Shown: piece after piece, positions 55,702 to 64,000 of the stretch
Numbering within the stretch: position 1 is the first letter of the stretch
How the letters are laid out: every line of letters starts with the position of its first letter
NCBI GenBank assembly: GCA_029279945.1
Contig: JAJUHK010000002.1
Location: 1 to 64,000, forward strand
DNA: 64,000 bases
Source: Pseudidiomarina indica
GTDB lineage: Bacteria; Pseudomonadota; Gammaproteobacteria; Enterobacterales; Alteromonadaceae
Reading direction: 5' to 3'
The notes under the pieces: generated by a model
The model's input: the letters and a program-made list of their open reading frames with translations, nothing else
What the model was told of the DNA's origin: nothing
The model's database searches: none
Made by a program: the position numbers and the translations under genes

Positions 55702-57623
55702 TCTGGCTTCTCCAGTTGTGCTAAAAAATCGAGTGCAACGGCGAGATCTCGTGTCCGCTGCATGGCAGGTAAACTACTAAGGAACAAACCACCGTAAGGT
55801 TTGGTAACCAACCGGTGGTCACAGACAATCAGTACCCCCTGATCACTGGCGTCGCGAATAAGTCGCCCTGCACCTTGTTTTAACGCGATAATGGCTTGTG
55901 GTAATTGTACCTGAGTAAAAGGATCAACTCCACGCAAGCGACAATCTTCAACCCTTGCCTGAAGTAAAGGTTCATCGGGGCTAGCAAAGGGTAACTTATC
56001 AATAATTACACAGCGTAACGCTGCGCCGCGCACATCAACTCCTTCCCAAAATGATGAAGTGCCCAATAAGACACCATTGCCTGCCGCAGTAAACTCGGTC
56101 AATAACTCGCGTTTACTGCTCGAGCCTTGCACAAATATCGGTTGTATAATTCGGTTCGCTAACGCTGTGGCCACCTGCTGTAACATACGGTGGCTAGTAA
56201 ACAACACAAAGGTGCCACCATGCTTATTATGTGCCACAACCTCCGCTACCAAGTCAGCCAAGACTGTGACCATTTGTGGTTGATTCGGTGCTGGTAAATA
56301 CCGCGGGACACATAGCAGCGCTTGTTCCGCAAAGTTAAATGGGCTTGGCAAGCATAATGTGGCTGCCTCAGATAATCCTAATTGGTCAGTAAAATGATTA
56401 AATCGTTCACCAATGGCTAAAGTTGCAGATGTAAAAATCCACGCCATTCCACTATCAGCCACGTATTTTCCAAACTTGTCCGCCACACTTAAGGGAGTTT
56501 GGTGCAAGGTCACTTGGCGTGGCGTGGTTTCAAACCAAAAGCTATAGCCTGTACGACTAACGTCTTGCAGTTGCTCCCATTTACTAAGTATGGTCAAGCA
56601 ACGTGTGTACGCTTGGTCAAGATCTTGATGTCGCCCTAACGCTGCTTTGCAAACATCACGCAGGAACTGCAAATGTTCCATAACGATTGTTGCAGCTTGT
56701 GCCACTTCAGGCCGGCGTGCCATAACCCGCCAGTTACCGCGCGTGGGATCGCGCGGAAATACTAAGCGCCAATCTTGTAAACTTACCAGTAATTTGTCGG
56801 CCGCCTTATCCAACTGCCGTAAATCTTTTAACTCAGTCAGATAGAGCAATTTTAATTCATGTGCCAGCTCTTGCATCTGCCGACTCGATACTGCTTCACC
56901 AAAGTACTGACTGGCGATATCCGGTAACTGGTGAGCCTCGTCAAAGATGATGGCATCTGCTTGCGGGATCAACTCCCCAAAGCCAACGTCCCGCAGCGCC
57001 ATATCGGCAAAAAACAAATGATGATTAACCACGACCATATCCGCGTCGAGTGCGCGTTGCCGTGCTTTGACTAAATAACAGGCCTGATAATCTGGACAGT
57101 CGCGCCCGAGGCAATTATCGACCGTACTCGTCACCACGGGAATAATGGCAGCATCTTCTGGAATGACGTTTATCGTGCCAATATCACCATCAGTGGTGCG
57201 TTGTGCCCATTGGCGTACGGCCACTAATTGCTGTTGCTGTTCAGACGATAACGCACCGGCCTGGTTGCTCGCTTGATTCAACCGATGCAAACAAAGGTAG
57301 TTTGCACGCCCTTTAAGTAAAGCAATTAATTTAGCCGGTGCTAATGCGGCCCGTAATGCTGGCAAATCACGATGGTACAGTTGTTCTTGTAAGGCTTTTG
57401 TACCCGTAGAAATAATAACCTTCCCGGGGTTTAACAACGTCGGCACTAAATAGGCAAAGGTTTTTCCAGTACCCGTTTCTGCTTCGACCACCAGCTGTGA
57501 GCGTTCGATTATTGATCGTTCTACCGCTTGTGCCATCGCCATTTGCGCAGCACGCGGTTGAAATCCAGGTAGCGTCCGTGCCAATACACCATCATTTTGA
57601 AATTGAGCTGTAACCTTCGACAT
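55698..57623 (-). CDS. yoaA: ATP-dependent DNA helicase YoaA (DinG/XPD family)
   Basis: This 641-residue Fe-S superfamily 2 helicase has Walker A EAETGTGKTFAY (about 44-55), a cluster of cysteines in NCLGRDCPDYQACYLVK, the DEAH box FDEAHQLPD and C-terminal GRLIRDASDQGVLIVCD. It is related to XPD and DinG and in E. coli acts with the HolC clamp-loader protein in repair of stalled forks. I chose the ATG at 57623 (MSKVTAQFQNDG), which aligns with E. coli YoaA; a frame to 57662 adds 13 residues. It heads a pair with tsaB, the E. coli order. Confidence 0.92.
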   Translation of the reverse strand: MSKVTAQFQNDGVLARTLPGFQPRAAQMAMAQAVERSIIERSQLVVEAETGTGKTFAYLVPTLLNPGKVIISTGTKALQEQLYHRDLPALRAALAPAKLIALLKGRANYLCLHRLNQASNQAGALSSEQQQQLVAVRQWAQRTTDGDIGTINVIPEDAAIIPVVTSTVDNCLGRDCPDYQACYLVKARQRALDADMVVVNHHLFFADMALRDVGFGELIPQADAIIFDEAHQLPDIASQYFGEAVSSRQMQELAHELKLLYLTELKDLRQLDKAADKLLVSLQDWRLVFPRDPTRGNWRVMARRPEVAQAATIVMEHLQFLRDVCKAALGRHQDLDQAYTRCLTILSKWEQLQDVSRTGYSFWFETTPRQVTLHQTPLSVADKFGKYVADSGMAWIFTSATLAIGERFNHFTDQLGLSEAATLCLPSPFNFAEQALLCVPRYLPAPNQPQMVTVLADLVAEVVAHNKHGGTFVLFTSHRMLQQVATALANRIIQPIFVQGSSSKRELLTEFTAAGNGVLLGTSSFWEGVDVRGAALRCVIIDKLPFASPDEPLLQARVEDCRLRGVDPFTQVQLPQAIIALKQGAGRLIRDASDQGVLIVCDHRLVTKPYGGLFLSSLPAMQRTRDLAVALDFLAQLEKPE

Positions 57624-57754
57624 TAACTTAGTATCTGAGACATGATGACCACAATGTACCATAAATTCCAGGGTGCTGGAGGATTCTATTGATTACGGAA
57701 AACAAAACCTATACAACTTAATACAAGAAATTGAAAAACCCTTTAAAATAAATG

Positions 57755-57782
57755 TTGATCGAGATTTTTATAACTATACAAT
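57755..57782 (+). promoter_or_regulatory. Candidate his operon promoter
   Basis: TTGATC (57755-57760) and TACAAT (57777-57782) are 16 bases apart in an AT-rich stretch, about 40 bases before the leader peptide. Confidence 0.6.
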
Positions 57783-57822
57783 TAGGATCCGTTAGCTCAT
57801 TTTATTCGTTTTAGGAAAATTC

Positions 57823-57870
57823 ATGATGAACCAATTTCACCACCACCATCATCACTATCATCCGCGTTAG
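57823..57870 (+). CDS. hisL: his operon leader peptide (seven His codons)
   Basis: A 15-codon frame, MMNQFHHHHHHYHPR, has six consecutive His codons (57838-57855) plus one more after a Tyr codon, ending at TAG 57868. AGGA lies upstream at 57813. Either of two adjacent ATGs could start it. This is the classical attenuation leader: scarcity of charged tRNA-His stalls the ribosome on the His run and prevents termination at 57930-57960. Confidence 0.95.
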   Translation: MMNQFHHHHHHYHPR

Positions 57871-57883
57871 CCGCAAAGTTTTT

Positions 57884-57963
57884 GAAGGCTAACACATCAT
57901 CTGTGGGCTGCCTTCACCATCATTATTAGAACCCCGCTCGGCATCCCTTGCGGGGTTTTTATT
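57884..57963 (+). promoter_or_regulatory. his attenuator (leader hairpins and terminator)
   Basis: AACCCCGC (57930-57937) pairs with GCGGGGTT (57950-57957) and is followed by a T-rich run: the terminator. Upstream, GAAGGC (57884-57889) can pair with GCCTTC (57910-57915), and TAGCC (57868-57872) with GGCTA (57888-57892). The exact antiterminator pairing could not be settled by eye. Confidence 0.8.
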
Positions 57964-57974
57964 TTGGAGTTCGC

Positions 57975-58883
57975 ATGGTTGTTACCAATAATTCAACTCG
58001 GCTTACCATCGCCGTACAAAAATCAGGGCGACTTAGCACCGCGTCCTTAACCCTACTCGAAGCCTGCGGTTTTCGCTTTAGTTTACACGAAGCAAAGCTG
58101 CTAGCTCATTGTCAAAACCAACCCGTCGATTTGCTTCGCGTCCGTGACGATGATATTCCCGGCTTAGTCATGGATGGCATCGTAGACTTAGGTTTAGTCG
58201 GCGAAAACGTCTTAGAAGAAGTTCGGTTAGAACGTCAAGCCACCCAACTCAGTGCTGATTTCCACCTGCTCCGTTCCCTAGACTTTGGTCAATGCCGTTT
58301 AGCCATCGCTCTGCCCAAAGAAGTTCCTTATGGCGGCATCCAAGATTTAGTGGGGAAACGTATTGCAACAACGTACCCTTATCTGCTCCAAAATTATTTG
58401 CAGCGGGTTGGGATTAATGCAAATACCGCGGTGTTAACAGGAAGTGTTGAAGTAGCGCCTCGCGCTGGTTTGGCTGATGCCATCTGTGATTTAATCTCGA
58501 CTGGCGCCACCCTTGAAGCCAATGGCTTGGTTGAACGAGAAGTAATATTTCGCTCACAAGCCCAAATGATTCAACGTCCAACCCCACTATCGGCGAACAA
58601 ACAGGATATCGTTAACCAGTTATTGCCGCGTATTGACGGCGTTCAGCAAGCACGTGAAAGCAAGTACATCATGCTGCATGCCCCTCTCGCCGCGCTGGAG
58701 CAAGTGGTCGCCTTGTTACCCGGTGCCGAGCAACCTACCGTGCTCCCATTAAGTCATCGCAATGATGTAGCCGCAATTCATGTTGTCAGTACTGAACATC
58801 TGTTTTGGGAAACTATGGAGCAGCTCAAAAGCTTAGGTTGTAGCTCCATCCTCGTGATGCCTATTGAAAAAATGATGGGGTGA
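57975..58883 (+). CDS. hisG: ATP phosphoribosyltransferase (HisG, long form)
   Basis: This 302-residue enzyme catalyses the first step of histidine synthesis, ATP plus PRPP to PR-ATP. It is the long form with a C-terminal regulatory domain, so HisZ is not needed. Visible are [12 protein letters not shown] at the N-terminus, [12 protein letters not shown], and the PRPP-binding stretch [20 protein letters not shown]. The ATG at 57975 has GGAG upstream; the frame open to 57948 overlaps the terminator. It overlaps nothing upstream and lies 12 bases after the attenuator. Confidence 0.96.
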   Translation: MVVTNNSTRLTIAVQKSGRLSTASLTLLEACGFRFSLHEAKLLAHCQNQPVDLLRVRDDDIPGLVMDGIVDLGLVGENVLEEVRLERQATQLSADFHLLRSLDFGQCRLAIALPKEVPYGGIQDLVGKRIATTYPYLLQNYLQRVGINANTAVLTGSVEVAPRAGLADAICDLISTGATLEANGLVEREVIFRSQAQMIQRPTPLSANKQDIVNQLLPRIDGVQQARESKYIMLHAPLAALEQVVALLPGAEQPTVLPLSHRNDVAAIHVVSTEHLFWETMEQLKSLGCSSILVMPIEKMMG

Positions 58884-58888
58884 TCAGC

Positions 58889-60187
58889 ATGAACATTATT
58901 CTTTGGTCGACGCTTTCAGCAGCAGCTCAAGCACAACTGTTAGAACGCCCGTCACTCAAACAATCAACGACTCTGGAACAGGAAGTCACAGCCATTATCC
59001 AAGCAGTCGCACAACAGGGTGATCAAGCAATATTCGATTTCACTGCACGTTACGATGGCGTGCGGTTAACTGAATTGACCTATACGCCAGCTCAAATTGC
59101 CGCCCAAGCAAGTAAAACACCCCCAGCCGTACAGCGCGCCATTGATATCGCCTACGCCAATATTGAGCGTTTCCATCAGGCTCAACAACCGGCCACAATT
59201 CGGGTTGAAACAGCGCCCGGTGTTATCTGTGAACAGCGCTATGCACCAATTCCGGCGGTGGGATTATATGTGCCTGGCGGTAGCGCCGTATTGCCATCCA
59301 CCGCGCTTATGCTAGGCGCACTTGCCCAACGGGCAAATAATCCACGCCGAGTGCTGGTTAGCCCGCCTAATGCTATGGGCGAATTGGAGCCGGCACTTAT
59401 GTACGCCGCACAACGCTGCGAGATCACTGAGGTCTATCGTTGCGGCGGTGCCCAAGCGATTGCCGCACTAGCGCTAGGTACGGAAAGTATTCGCCCCGTT
59501 GCAAAGATTTTTGGTCCCGGCAATCGTTATGTTACCGCCGCCAAACGACTAGTTTCACTTTGTCCGCAGGGGCCTGCGATCGATATGCCCGCCGGGCCTT
59601 CCGAACTATTAATCATTGCCGATGAGTCAGCAAATGCTGCCTATGTCGCTGCTGATTTACTTTCACAAGCCGAACATGGGCCTGATTCGCAAGTGCTATT
59701 GTTGAGTCCAAGTCAGCGCTTGATCGACGCCGTGTGTGTTCAATTGCAGCAGCAGTTGACCACCTTGCCGCGGGCGGACATAGCCCGTCAAGCATTAGCC
59801 AATAGCCGCCTCATTGTCACGGAATCTTTAGCGCAGGCTTGCTCCATTAGCCAGTGTTATGCGCCGGAACATTTATCAATTCAAGTCATTGACCCTGAGT
59901 CTCTATTACCTCAACTTACGTTGGCAGGCTCAATATTCATCGGTCACACCACACCAGAAGCTGGCGGCGATTATGCCACGGGAACTAATCATGTCCTACC
60001 GACCTATGGTTCTGTCCGCAGTTATAGCAGCTTAGGGTTACTAGATTTTTATCGGCGCTATACCACTCAGCAAATGAGCCCAGCTGGCTTGCAGCAACTA
60101 GCATCAACCATCATGACGTTAGCAGAAACCGAACAACTAACCGCACATGCCCGTGCCCTAGCCATTCGCTTGGAGGACTTCCAATGA
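58889..60187 (+). CDS. hisD: Histidinol dehydrogenase
   Basis: This 432-residue zinc- and NAD-dependent enzyme oxidises histidinol to histidine in the last two steps. GLYVPGGSAVLPSTALML (near residue 125), GPGNRYVTAAKR, DMPAGPSELL, SQAEHGPDSQV (zinc-ligand region) and YAPEHLSIQV are present. ATG 58889 follows the hisG stop; a GTG at 58880 overlapping it is an alternative. It overlaps hisC by four bases. Confidence 0.96.
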   Translation: MNIILWSTLSAAAQAQLLERPSLKQSTTLEQEVTAIIQAVAQQGDQAIFDFTARYDGVRLTELTYTPAQIAAQASKTPPAVQRAIDIAYANIERFHQAQQPATIRVETAPGVICEQRYAPIPAVGLYVPGGSAVLPSTALMLGALAQRANNPRRVLVSPPNAMGELEPALMYAAQRCEITEVYRCGGAQAIAALALGTESIRPVAKIFGPGNRYVTAAKRLVSLCPQGPAIDMPAGPSELLIIADESANAAYVAADLLSQAEHGPDSQVLLLSPSQRLIDAVCVQLQQQLTTLPRADIARQALANSRLIVTESLAQACSISQCYAPEHLSIQVIDPESLLPQLTLAGSIFIGHTTPEAGGDYATGTNHVLPTYGSVRSYSSLGLLDFYRRYTTQQMSPAGLQQLASTIMTLAETEQLTAHARALAIRLEDFQ

Positions 60188-61263
60188 CCTTGGCACAACA
60201 ATTACAACGTTGCCACCTCACTCAACTTACTCCCTATGCGTCAGCACGGCGTAGTATGACGCAACAAGGGGTGTGGCTAAACGCCAATGAGGCGGCAACA
60301 ACACCGTCATCGCAGCAAAGCTTAAATCGCTATCCCAGCTTCCAATGTGACGTGTTGAACGTCGCGTATGCCAACTATGCACAAGTGAAACCTGAGCAAG
60401 TACTCAGCTGTCGCGGCAGTGACGAAGCTATTGACCTATTGATCCGTAGTTTTTGCGAGCCGGGCCACGAGGCTATTCTGATCACCTCACCAACCTATGG
60501 CATGTATGCCATCAGCGCACAAACCCAAGGGGTTCAAGTGATCGATGTGCCTTTAATCGCAACCACTGCCAACCAGCTACAGCTTAATGTAAGCGGCATA
60601 AGCAGAGCCTTAGAGCAATTTTCAATTAAGCTAATCTTTCTTTGCAATCCATCTAACCCGATAGGAAATTGCTTATCATTGGCTGCCATAGCGCAAGTGC
60701 TCGACACCGTGGGCAGTCGTGCTTTGGTGGTGGTCGATGAGGCATATATCGAATATGCCGCAGCAAGTTTCGCCCAGCCTCTGCATACGGTGACGAGCTG
60801 GCTGTCACGCTATCCGCAGCTGGTGGTTCTACGCACCTTATCAAAAGCCTTTGGCCTTGCCGCAATTCGTTGTGGCTTTGCTCTCGCTAACTGTGACGTT
60901 ATCGAAGTACTCCGCAAAGTTATTGCACCCTATCCATTGCCGCAGCCCACGATCGACTATGCCAGCGCAGCATTATCATACGAAGGTATTAACAACATGC
61001 ACGCTGCGGTCCAAACCACGGTCAAAATACGCGATGAGTTCATGGCACAACTGGCCGGTAAACGTTGGCTACACAGAATGTGGCCATCGGTCACAAACTT
61101 TATCCTATTGCAGGTCGATAATGCCGCCGAACTCGTCAATAACTGTGCACAGCAGGGCGTCCTCATCCGTGAACAATCCCACCAACTTGGGTTAGCTAAC
61201 ACCATTAGAATTAGTATCGGCAGTCGCTCTGAACTGCAACGTTTATTGGAGGTATTACCATGA
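60184..61263 (+). CDS. hisC: Histidinol-phosphate aminotransferase
   Basis: This 359-residue PLP enzyme converts imidazole-acetol phosphate to histidinol phosphate. The N-terminal [39 protein letters not shown] and the PLP lysine in [16 protein letters not shown] are visible. Length equals E. coli HisC (356). Four-base overlaps on both sides (ATGA) link it to hisD and hisB. Confidence 0.96.
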   Translation: MTLAQQLQRCHLTQLTPYASARRSMTQQGVWLNANEAATTPSSQQSLNRYPSFQCDVLNVAYANYAQVKPEQVLSCRGSDEAIDLLIRSFCEPGHEAILITSPTYGMYAISAQTQGVQVIDVPLIATTANQLQLNVSGISRALEQFSIKLIFLCNPSNPIGNCLSLAAIAQVLDTVGSRALVVVDEAYIEYAAASFAQPLHTVTSWLSRYPQLVVLRTLSKAFGLAAIRCGFALANCDVIEVLRKVIAPYPLPQPTIDYASAALSYEGINNMHAAVQTTVKIRDEFMAQLAGKRWLHRMWPSVTNFILLQVDNAAELVNNCAQQGVLIREQSHQLGLANTIRISIGSRSELQRLLEVLP

Positions 61264-62345
61264 CAGGCACCAGCCCTGCAGCAATTTTATTTATTGATCG
61301 CGATGGCACATTAGTGCGCGAGCCCCCTGTTGATAAACAACTTGACTGTTTGAGTAAATTTGAGCTGGAACCAAACGTGATCCCAGCGTTGTTAGCCTTG
61401 CAACAATCTGGTTACCAACTGGTTATGGTCAGCAATCAAGACGGTTTAGGCACCGCGCGTTTCCCTGCGGCAGATTTTGCGCCACCGCAGCAACTACTGC
61501 TCGATATCTTAGCATCGCAAGGCATTCACTTTACCGACATATTGATTTGTCCACACGTTGCCGAAGACGATTGTAGTTGTCGCAAACCAAAGCTTGGCTT
61601 GGTAAAAGATTACCTTCAACAGGGACGTATTGATTTCACCAATTCCTACGTGATTGGGGATCGCCAAAGTGATCTGGAACTCGCAGCGAATATGGCATTG
61701 CCTGGCATTTTATATAACCGGCAGAACAACAATTGGCAGCACATTCGGCAACAATTACTCGATCGGCCACGAACGGCCACCTTGGTACGGGAAACACGCG
61801 AAACCCACATTCGCGTACAGGTCAATTTGGACCAAGCGCAGCCGCTCGCCATCGACACTGGTATTGGTTTGTTTAACCACATGCTCGAGCAAATCGCAGT
61901 ACACGCTGGATTTTCGTTATTTCTTCAGGTTAACGGTGATCTCCATATCGATGAGCACCATACCATTGAAGACACCGCATTAGCACTTGGTCAAGCATTA
62001 CGTCAGGCATTGGGTTCCAAACAGGGGATTGGACGCTTTGGGTTTGTACTCCCCATGGATGAATGTCGCTCGGAATGTGTACTCGATCTCTCAGGGCGGC
62101 CATATCTGCAGTGGCACGCTGAGTTTAGCCGTGACCGTGTCGGTGAATTGCCAACCGAAATGGTCAGCCACTTCTTCCGTTCCCTCGCTGATGCCATGGG
62201 CATCACTTTGCATCTGCGTACTACCTCAGGAAACGCACACCATCAGGTGGAGAGCTTATTCAAAGTATTTGGTCGGGCATTACGACCAGCCTTAGCGCGT
62301 GATAGTCGCATCGCTAGCACCCCATCGACCAAAGGAGTGCTCTAA
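61260..62345 (+). CDS. hisB: Bifunctional histidinol-phosphatase / imidazoleglycerol-phosphate dehydratase
   Basis: This 361-residue fusion has an N-terminal HAD phosphatase (about 1-165) with D13 and D15 in FIDRDGTLV and a zinc-binding [15 protein letters not shown], and a C-terminal dehydratase (about 170-361) with [37 protein letters not shown] and the matching second half. This fusion is typical of Gammaproteobacteria. It shares a base with hisH. Confidence 0.97.
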   Translation: MTGTSPAAILFIDRDGTLVREPPVDKQLDCLSKFELEPNVIPALLALQQSGYQLVMVSNQDGLGTARFPAADFAPPQQLLLDILASQGIHFTDILICPHVAEDDCSCRKPKLGLVKDYLQQGRIDFTNSYVIGDRQSDLELAANMALPGILYNRQNNNWQHIRQQLLDRPRTATLVRETRETHIRVQVNLDQAQPLAIDTGIGLFNHMLEQIAVHAGFSLFLQVNGDLHIDEHHTIEDTALALGQALRQALGSKQGIGRFGFVLPMDECRSECVLDLSGRPYLQWHAEFSRDRVGELPTEMVSHFFRSLADAMGITLHLRTTSGNAHHQVESLFKVFGRALRPALARDSRIASTPSTKGVL

Positions 62346-62959
62346 TGACAACGTCACTTGTGATCGTTGATACCGGGTGCGCCAATCTAAACTCCGTCCG
62401 TTATGCGTTTGCCCGCATCGGAGTGACTGCACAAATCAGTACCAATGCTGCGACTATTCAAACTGCCAGTCATGTCGTACTGCCTGGGGTAGGAACAGCT
62501 GCCGCTGCACGACGCCAGCTCGAGCAGCATGACTTGTTAAACGTGCTCGCAAACTTACAACAGCCCGTATTAGGTATTTGTTTAGGGATGCAACTCCTCG
62601 GTACGCATTCCGTTGAAGGTGAAGTGTTAGGTTTAGGTGTTGTGCCCATATTAACAGAGGCGTTAAATACGCAACAATTCCCTGTTCCGCACATGGGTTG
62701 GAATCGCGTCACCCCGCTACAGGATTCGCCACTCCTCCGTCAGCTTCCGTCGTTGCCGTGGTTTTACTTTGTGCATAGTTATGCCATGCCGGTCACCTCA
62801 TGGACCACCGCACAATGTACTTATGGGGAACAGTTCAGTGCCATGGTGCAGCACAATAATTATTTTGGTGTGCAATTTCATCCCGAACGCTCTGGTTCTA
62901 CAGGGCTACAACTCTTACGCAATTTTGTGGAGCTAACTGATGCTAATCCCCGCTCTTGA
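62345..62959 (+). CDS. hisH: Imidazole glycerol phosphate synthase, glutaminase subunit HisH
   Basis: This 204-residue class I glutamine amidotransferase supplies ammonia to HisF. C79 in LGICLGMQ is the nucleophile, and GVQFHPERSG carries the catalytic His and Glu. LPGVGTA holds the oxyanion-strand region. It overlaps hisA by 20 bases. Confidence 0.96.
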   Translation: MTTSLVIVDTGCANLNSVRYAFARIGVTAQISTNAATIQTASHVVLPGVGTAAAARRQLEQHDLLNVLANLQQPVLGICLGMQLLGTHSVEGEVLGLGVVPILTEALNTQQFPVPHMGWNRVTPLQDSPLLRQLPSLPWFYFVHSYAMPVTSWTTAQCTYGEQFSAMVQHNNYFGVQFHPERSGSTGLQLLRNFVELTDANPRS

Positions 62960-63689
62960 TTTGATAAATGGTAACGTGGTGCGATTACAACAAGGTGATT
63001 TCAAACGCCAAACGACCTATGCCAGCTCACCTTGGGATATCCTTTCCGCCTATGAGAATAGTGGTGCTGCGTGGCTTCACGTGGTTGATTTAGATGGTGC
63101 GCGCAATCCCCAGCAGCGCCAATTCAAGCTGCTTCAGCAGCTCACGCAAGCAACCCAGATGCAACTTCAGGTAGGTGGTGGTATTCGCACGACCGCCGAC
63201 ATCGAACGGCTTTTCAGCGCAGGCGTGCAACGGGTGGTAGTAGGTTCAGTGGCTGTGACCCAGCCGCAGTTAGTACAACATTGGTTACAGCAATACGGTG
63301 GCGATGCCCTCGTCATCGCCATTGATGTACAACTCGATTCTCAAGGTATACCACGTGCTGCGACACATGGTTGGCATCATACGTCAGCCCGCACCCTGAA
63401 CGAAGTTGTAGAGCTGCTACTCCCCGCGGGTTTGCGGCATATGTTATGCACTGATATTCAGCGCGATGGGATGTTAACTGGACCCAACGTCGGGCTCTAT
63501 CAGTCGCTCAAACAACAGTATCCGCAGTTACAGCTCCAAGCCTCTGGTGGTGTTTCACAATTATCTGACTTGGCGGCTTTACGGGCAATCCAATGTGATT
63601 CTGTTATCTTAGGTAAAGCGCTACTCAACGGCACATTCACTTTAAAGGAGGCCTTAGCATGCTGGCCAAACGTATCATCCCCTGCTTAG
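62940..63689 (+). CDS. hisA: Phosphoribosylformimino-AICAR ribotide isomerase
   Basis: This 249-residue TIM-barrel isomerase of the histidine pathway has the N-terminal [20 protein letters not shown] with the catalytic Asp, phosphate-binding GGGIRT and a C-terminal ASGGVS. The start lies within hisH, and the 3' end overlaps hisF by 31 bases, an unusually long overlap for this operon. Confidence 0.96.
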   Translation: MLIPALDLINGNVVRLQQGDFKRQTTYASSPWDILSAYENSGAAWLHVVDLDGARNPQQRQFKLLQQLTQATQMQLQVGGGIRTTADIERLFSAGVQRVVVGSVAVTQPQLVQHWLQQYGGDALVIAIDVQLDSQGIPRAATHGWHHTSARTLNEVVELLLPAGLRHMLCTDIQRDGMLTGPNVGLYQSLKQQYPQLQLQASGGVSQLSDLAALRAIQCDSVILGKALLNGTFTLKEALACWPNVSSPA

Positions 63690-64000
63690 ATGTACGCGAT
63701 GGACTTGTCGTGAAAGGTGTTCAATTTCGCAACCATGAAGTGATTGGTCCTATTGAGCCCTTAGTTGAACGCTACGTTCAAGCCGGTGCCGATGAGCTCG
63801 TGTTGTACGACATCACTGCTGCTGCCCATGGACAGACCGTCGATCGCCACTGGGTGGATCGTGTTGCCCGGCTAATTGATATACCCTTTACAGTAGCTGG
63901 GGGCATTACCAATGTCGCCCAAGCGCAAGCTATTTTGGCCATGGGGGCTGATAAAATTTCCATTAACTCCCCTGCCTTAGCTAATCCCGCTCTCATTAAC
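63659..64000 (+). CDS. hisF: Imidazole glycerol phosphate synthase, cyclase subunit HisF (5' part, cut by window end)
   Basis: The first 114 codons of the HisF barrel are seen: [15 protein letters not shown] with catalytic D11, [47 protein letters not shown] and the [12 protein letters not shown] phosphate-binding region. All match E. coli HisF closely. Its GGAG ribosome site (63647-63650) lies inside hisA. hisIE, expected next, is outside the window. Confidence 0.95.
   Translation, partial: MLAKRIIPCLDVRDGLVVKGVQFRNHEVIGPIEPLVERYVQAGADELVLYDITAAAHGQTVDRHWVDRVARLIDIPFTVAGGITNVAQAQAILAMGADKISINSPALANPALIN

Overview
The window is a stretch of a gammaproteobacterial chromosome of moderate GC content. 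Gene orders such as smpB/ratA-ratB, trpEGDC(F)BA, yciB-yciI, ybbA-ybbP/tesA, rsxABCDGE-nth, gloA-rnt, fadR/dsbB and fadD-rnd-ycgL-mltB are typical of Gammaproteobacteria. The combination suggests an Alteromonadales-type, probably marine or aquatic, heterotroph, perhaps near Idiomarinaceae. That placement is inference from gene content and order; no 16S gene is present.

Layout. 1-510 is the 3' part of an IS200/IS605-family element: the C-terminal half of TnpB and a structured right end, abutting a secreted DUF4097-like protein. 1379-10577 holds translation, tRNA-modification and core-metabolism genes: trmO, proS, gpt, a 2Fe-2S ferredoxin, an ATP-NAD kinase-like protein, epmC, aroC, prmB, smrB, sixA, ratB and ratA. 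smpB (10718) is followed by a complete trp operon (11.2-18.2 kb) with a leader peptide containing three Trp codons and an attenuator. After it come yfcH, yciB, yciI, an alpha/beta hydrolase, the ybbA-ybbP/tesA locus, tRNA-Ala and tRNA-Glu, a GAF-GGDEF protein, beta-carbonic anhydrase, gltX, two tandem tRNA-Val genes, and a MATE-uvrB-DUF2919 operon. An aspartate aminotransferase-type gene precedes a 0.6 kb gene-free region that contains DnaA-box-like sequences and a palindrome, followed by two tandem tRNA-Asn genes.

34.9-43.6 kb: a glycosyltransferase/PAP2 phosphatase pair, the complete six-gene Rnf/Rsx electron-transport operon, and nth, gloA and rnt. 43.6-46.6 kb: a cytosine deaminase-like gene resembling yeast Fcy1, a DUF924 gene, a 2-Cys peroxiredoxin, monothiol glutaredoxin and Fe-superoxide dismutase, which form an oxidative-stress cluster. 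46.6-55.7 kb: fadR, dsbB, a leftward fadD-rnd-ycgL-mltB-ycgM-ycgN operon, another alpha/beta hydrolase, an Slp lipoprotein and tsaB. 55.7-57.6 kb: the YoaA/DinG-type helicase. 57.8-64.0 kb: the his operon (hisL leader with six consecutive His codons, attenuator, hisG-D-C-B-H-A) and the 5' part of hisF, cut by the window end.

Most of the window is conserved core genome. I see no CRISPR array, prophage, defence island or clearly new multi-gene system. The items most worth following are the TnpB right end with its predicted guide, the trp and his attenuators, FadR-operator-like sites upstream of both fadR and fadD, the cluster of DnaA-box-like sequences, the Fcy1-like deaminase, and several close or overlapping gene junctions.
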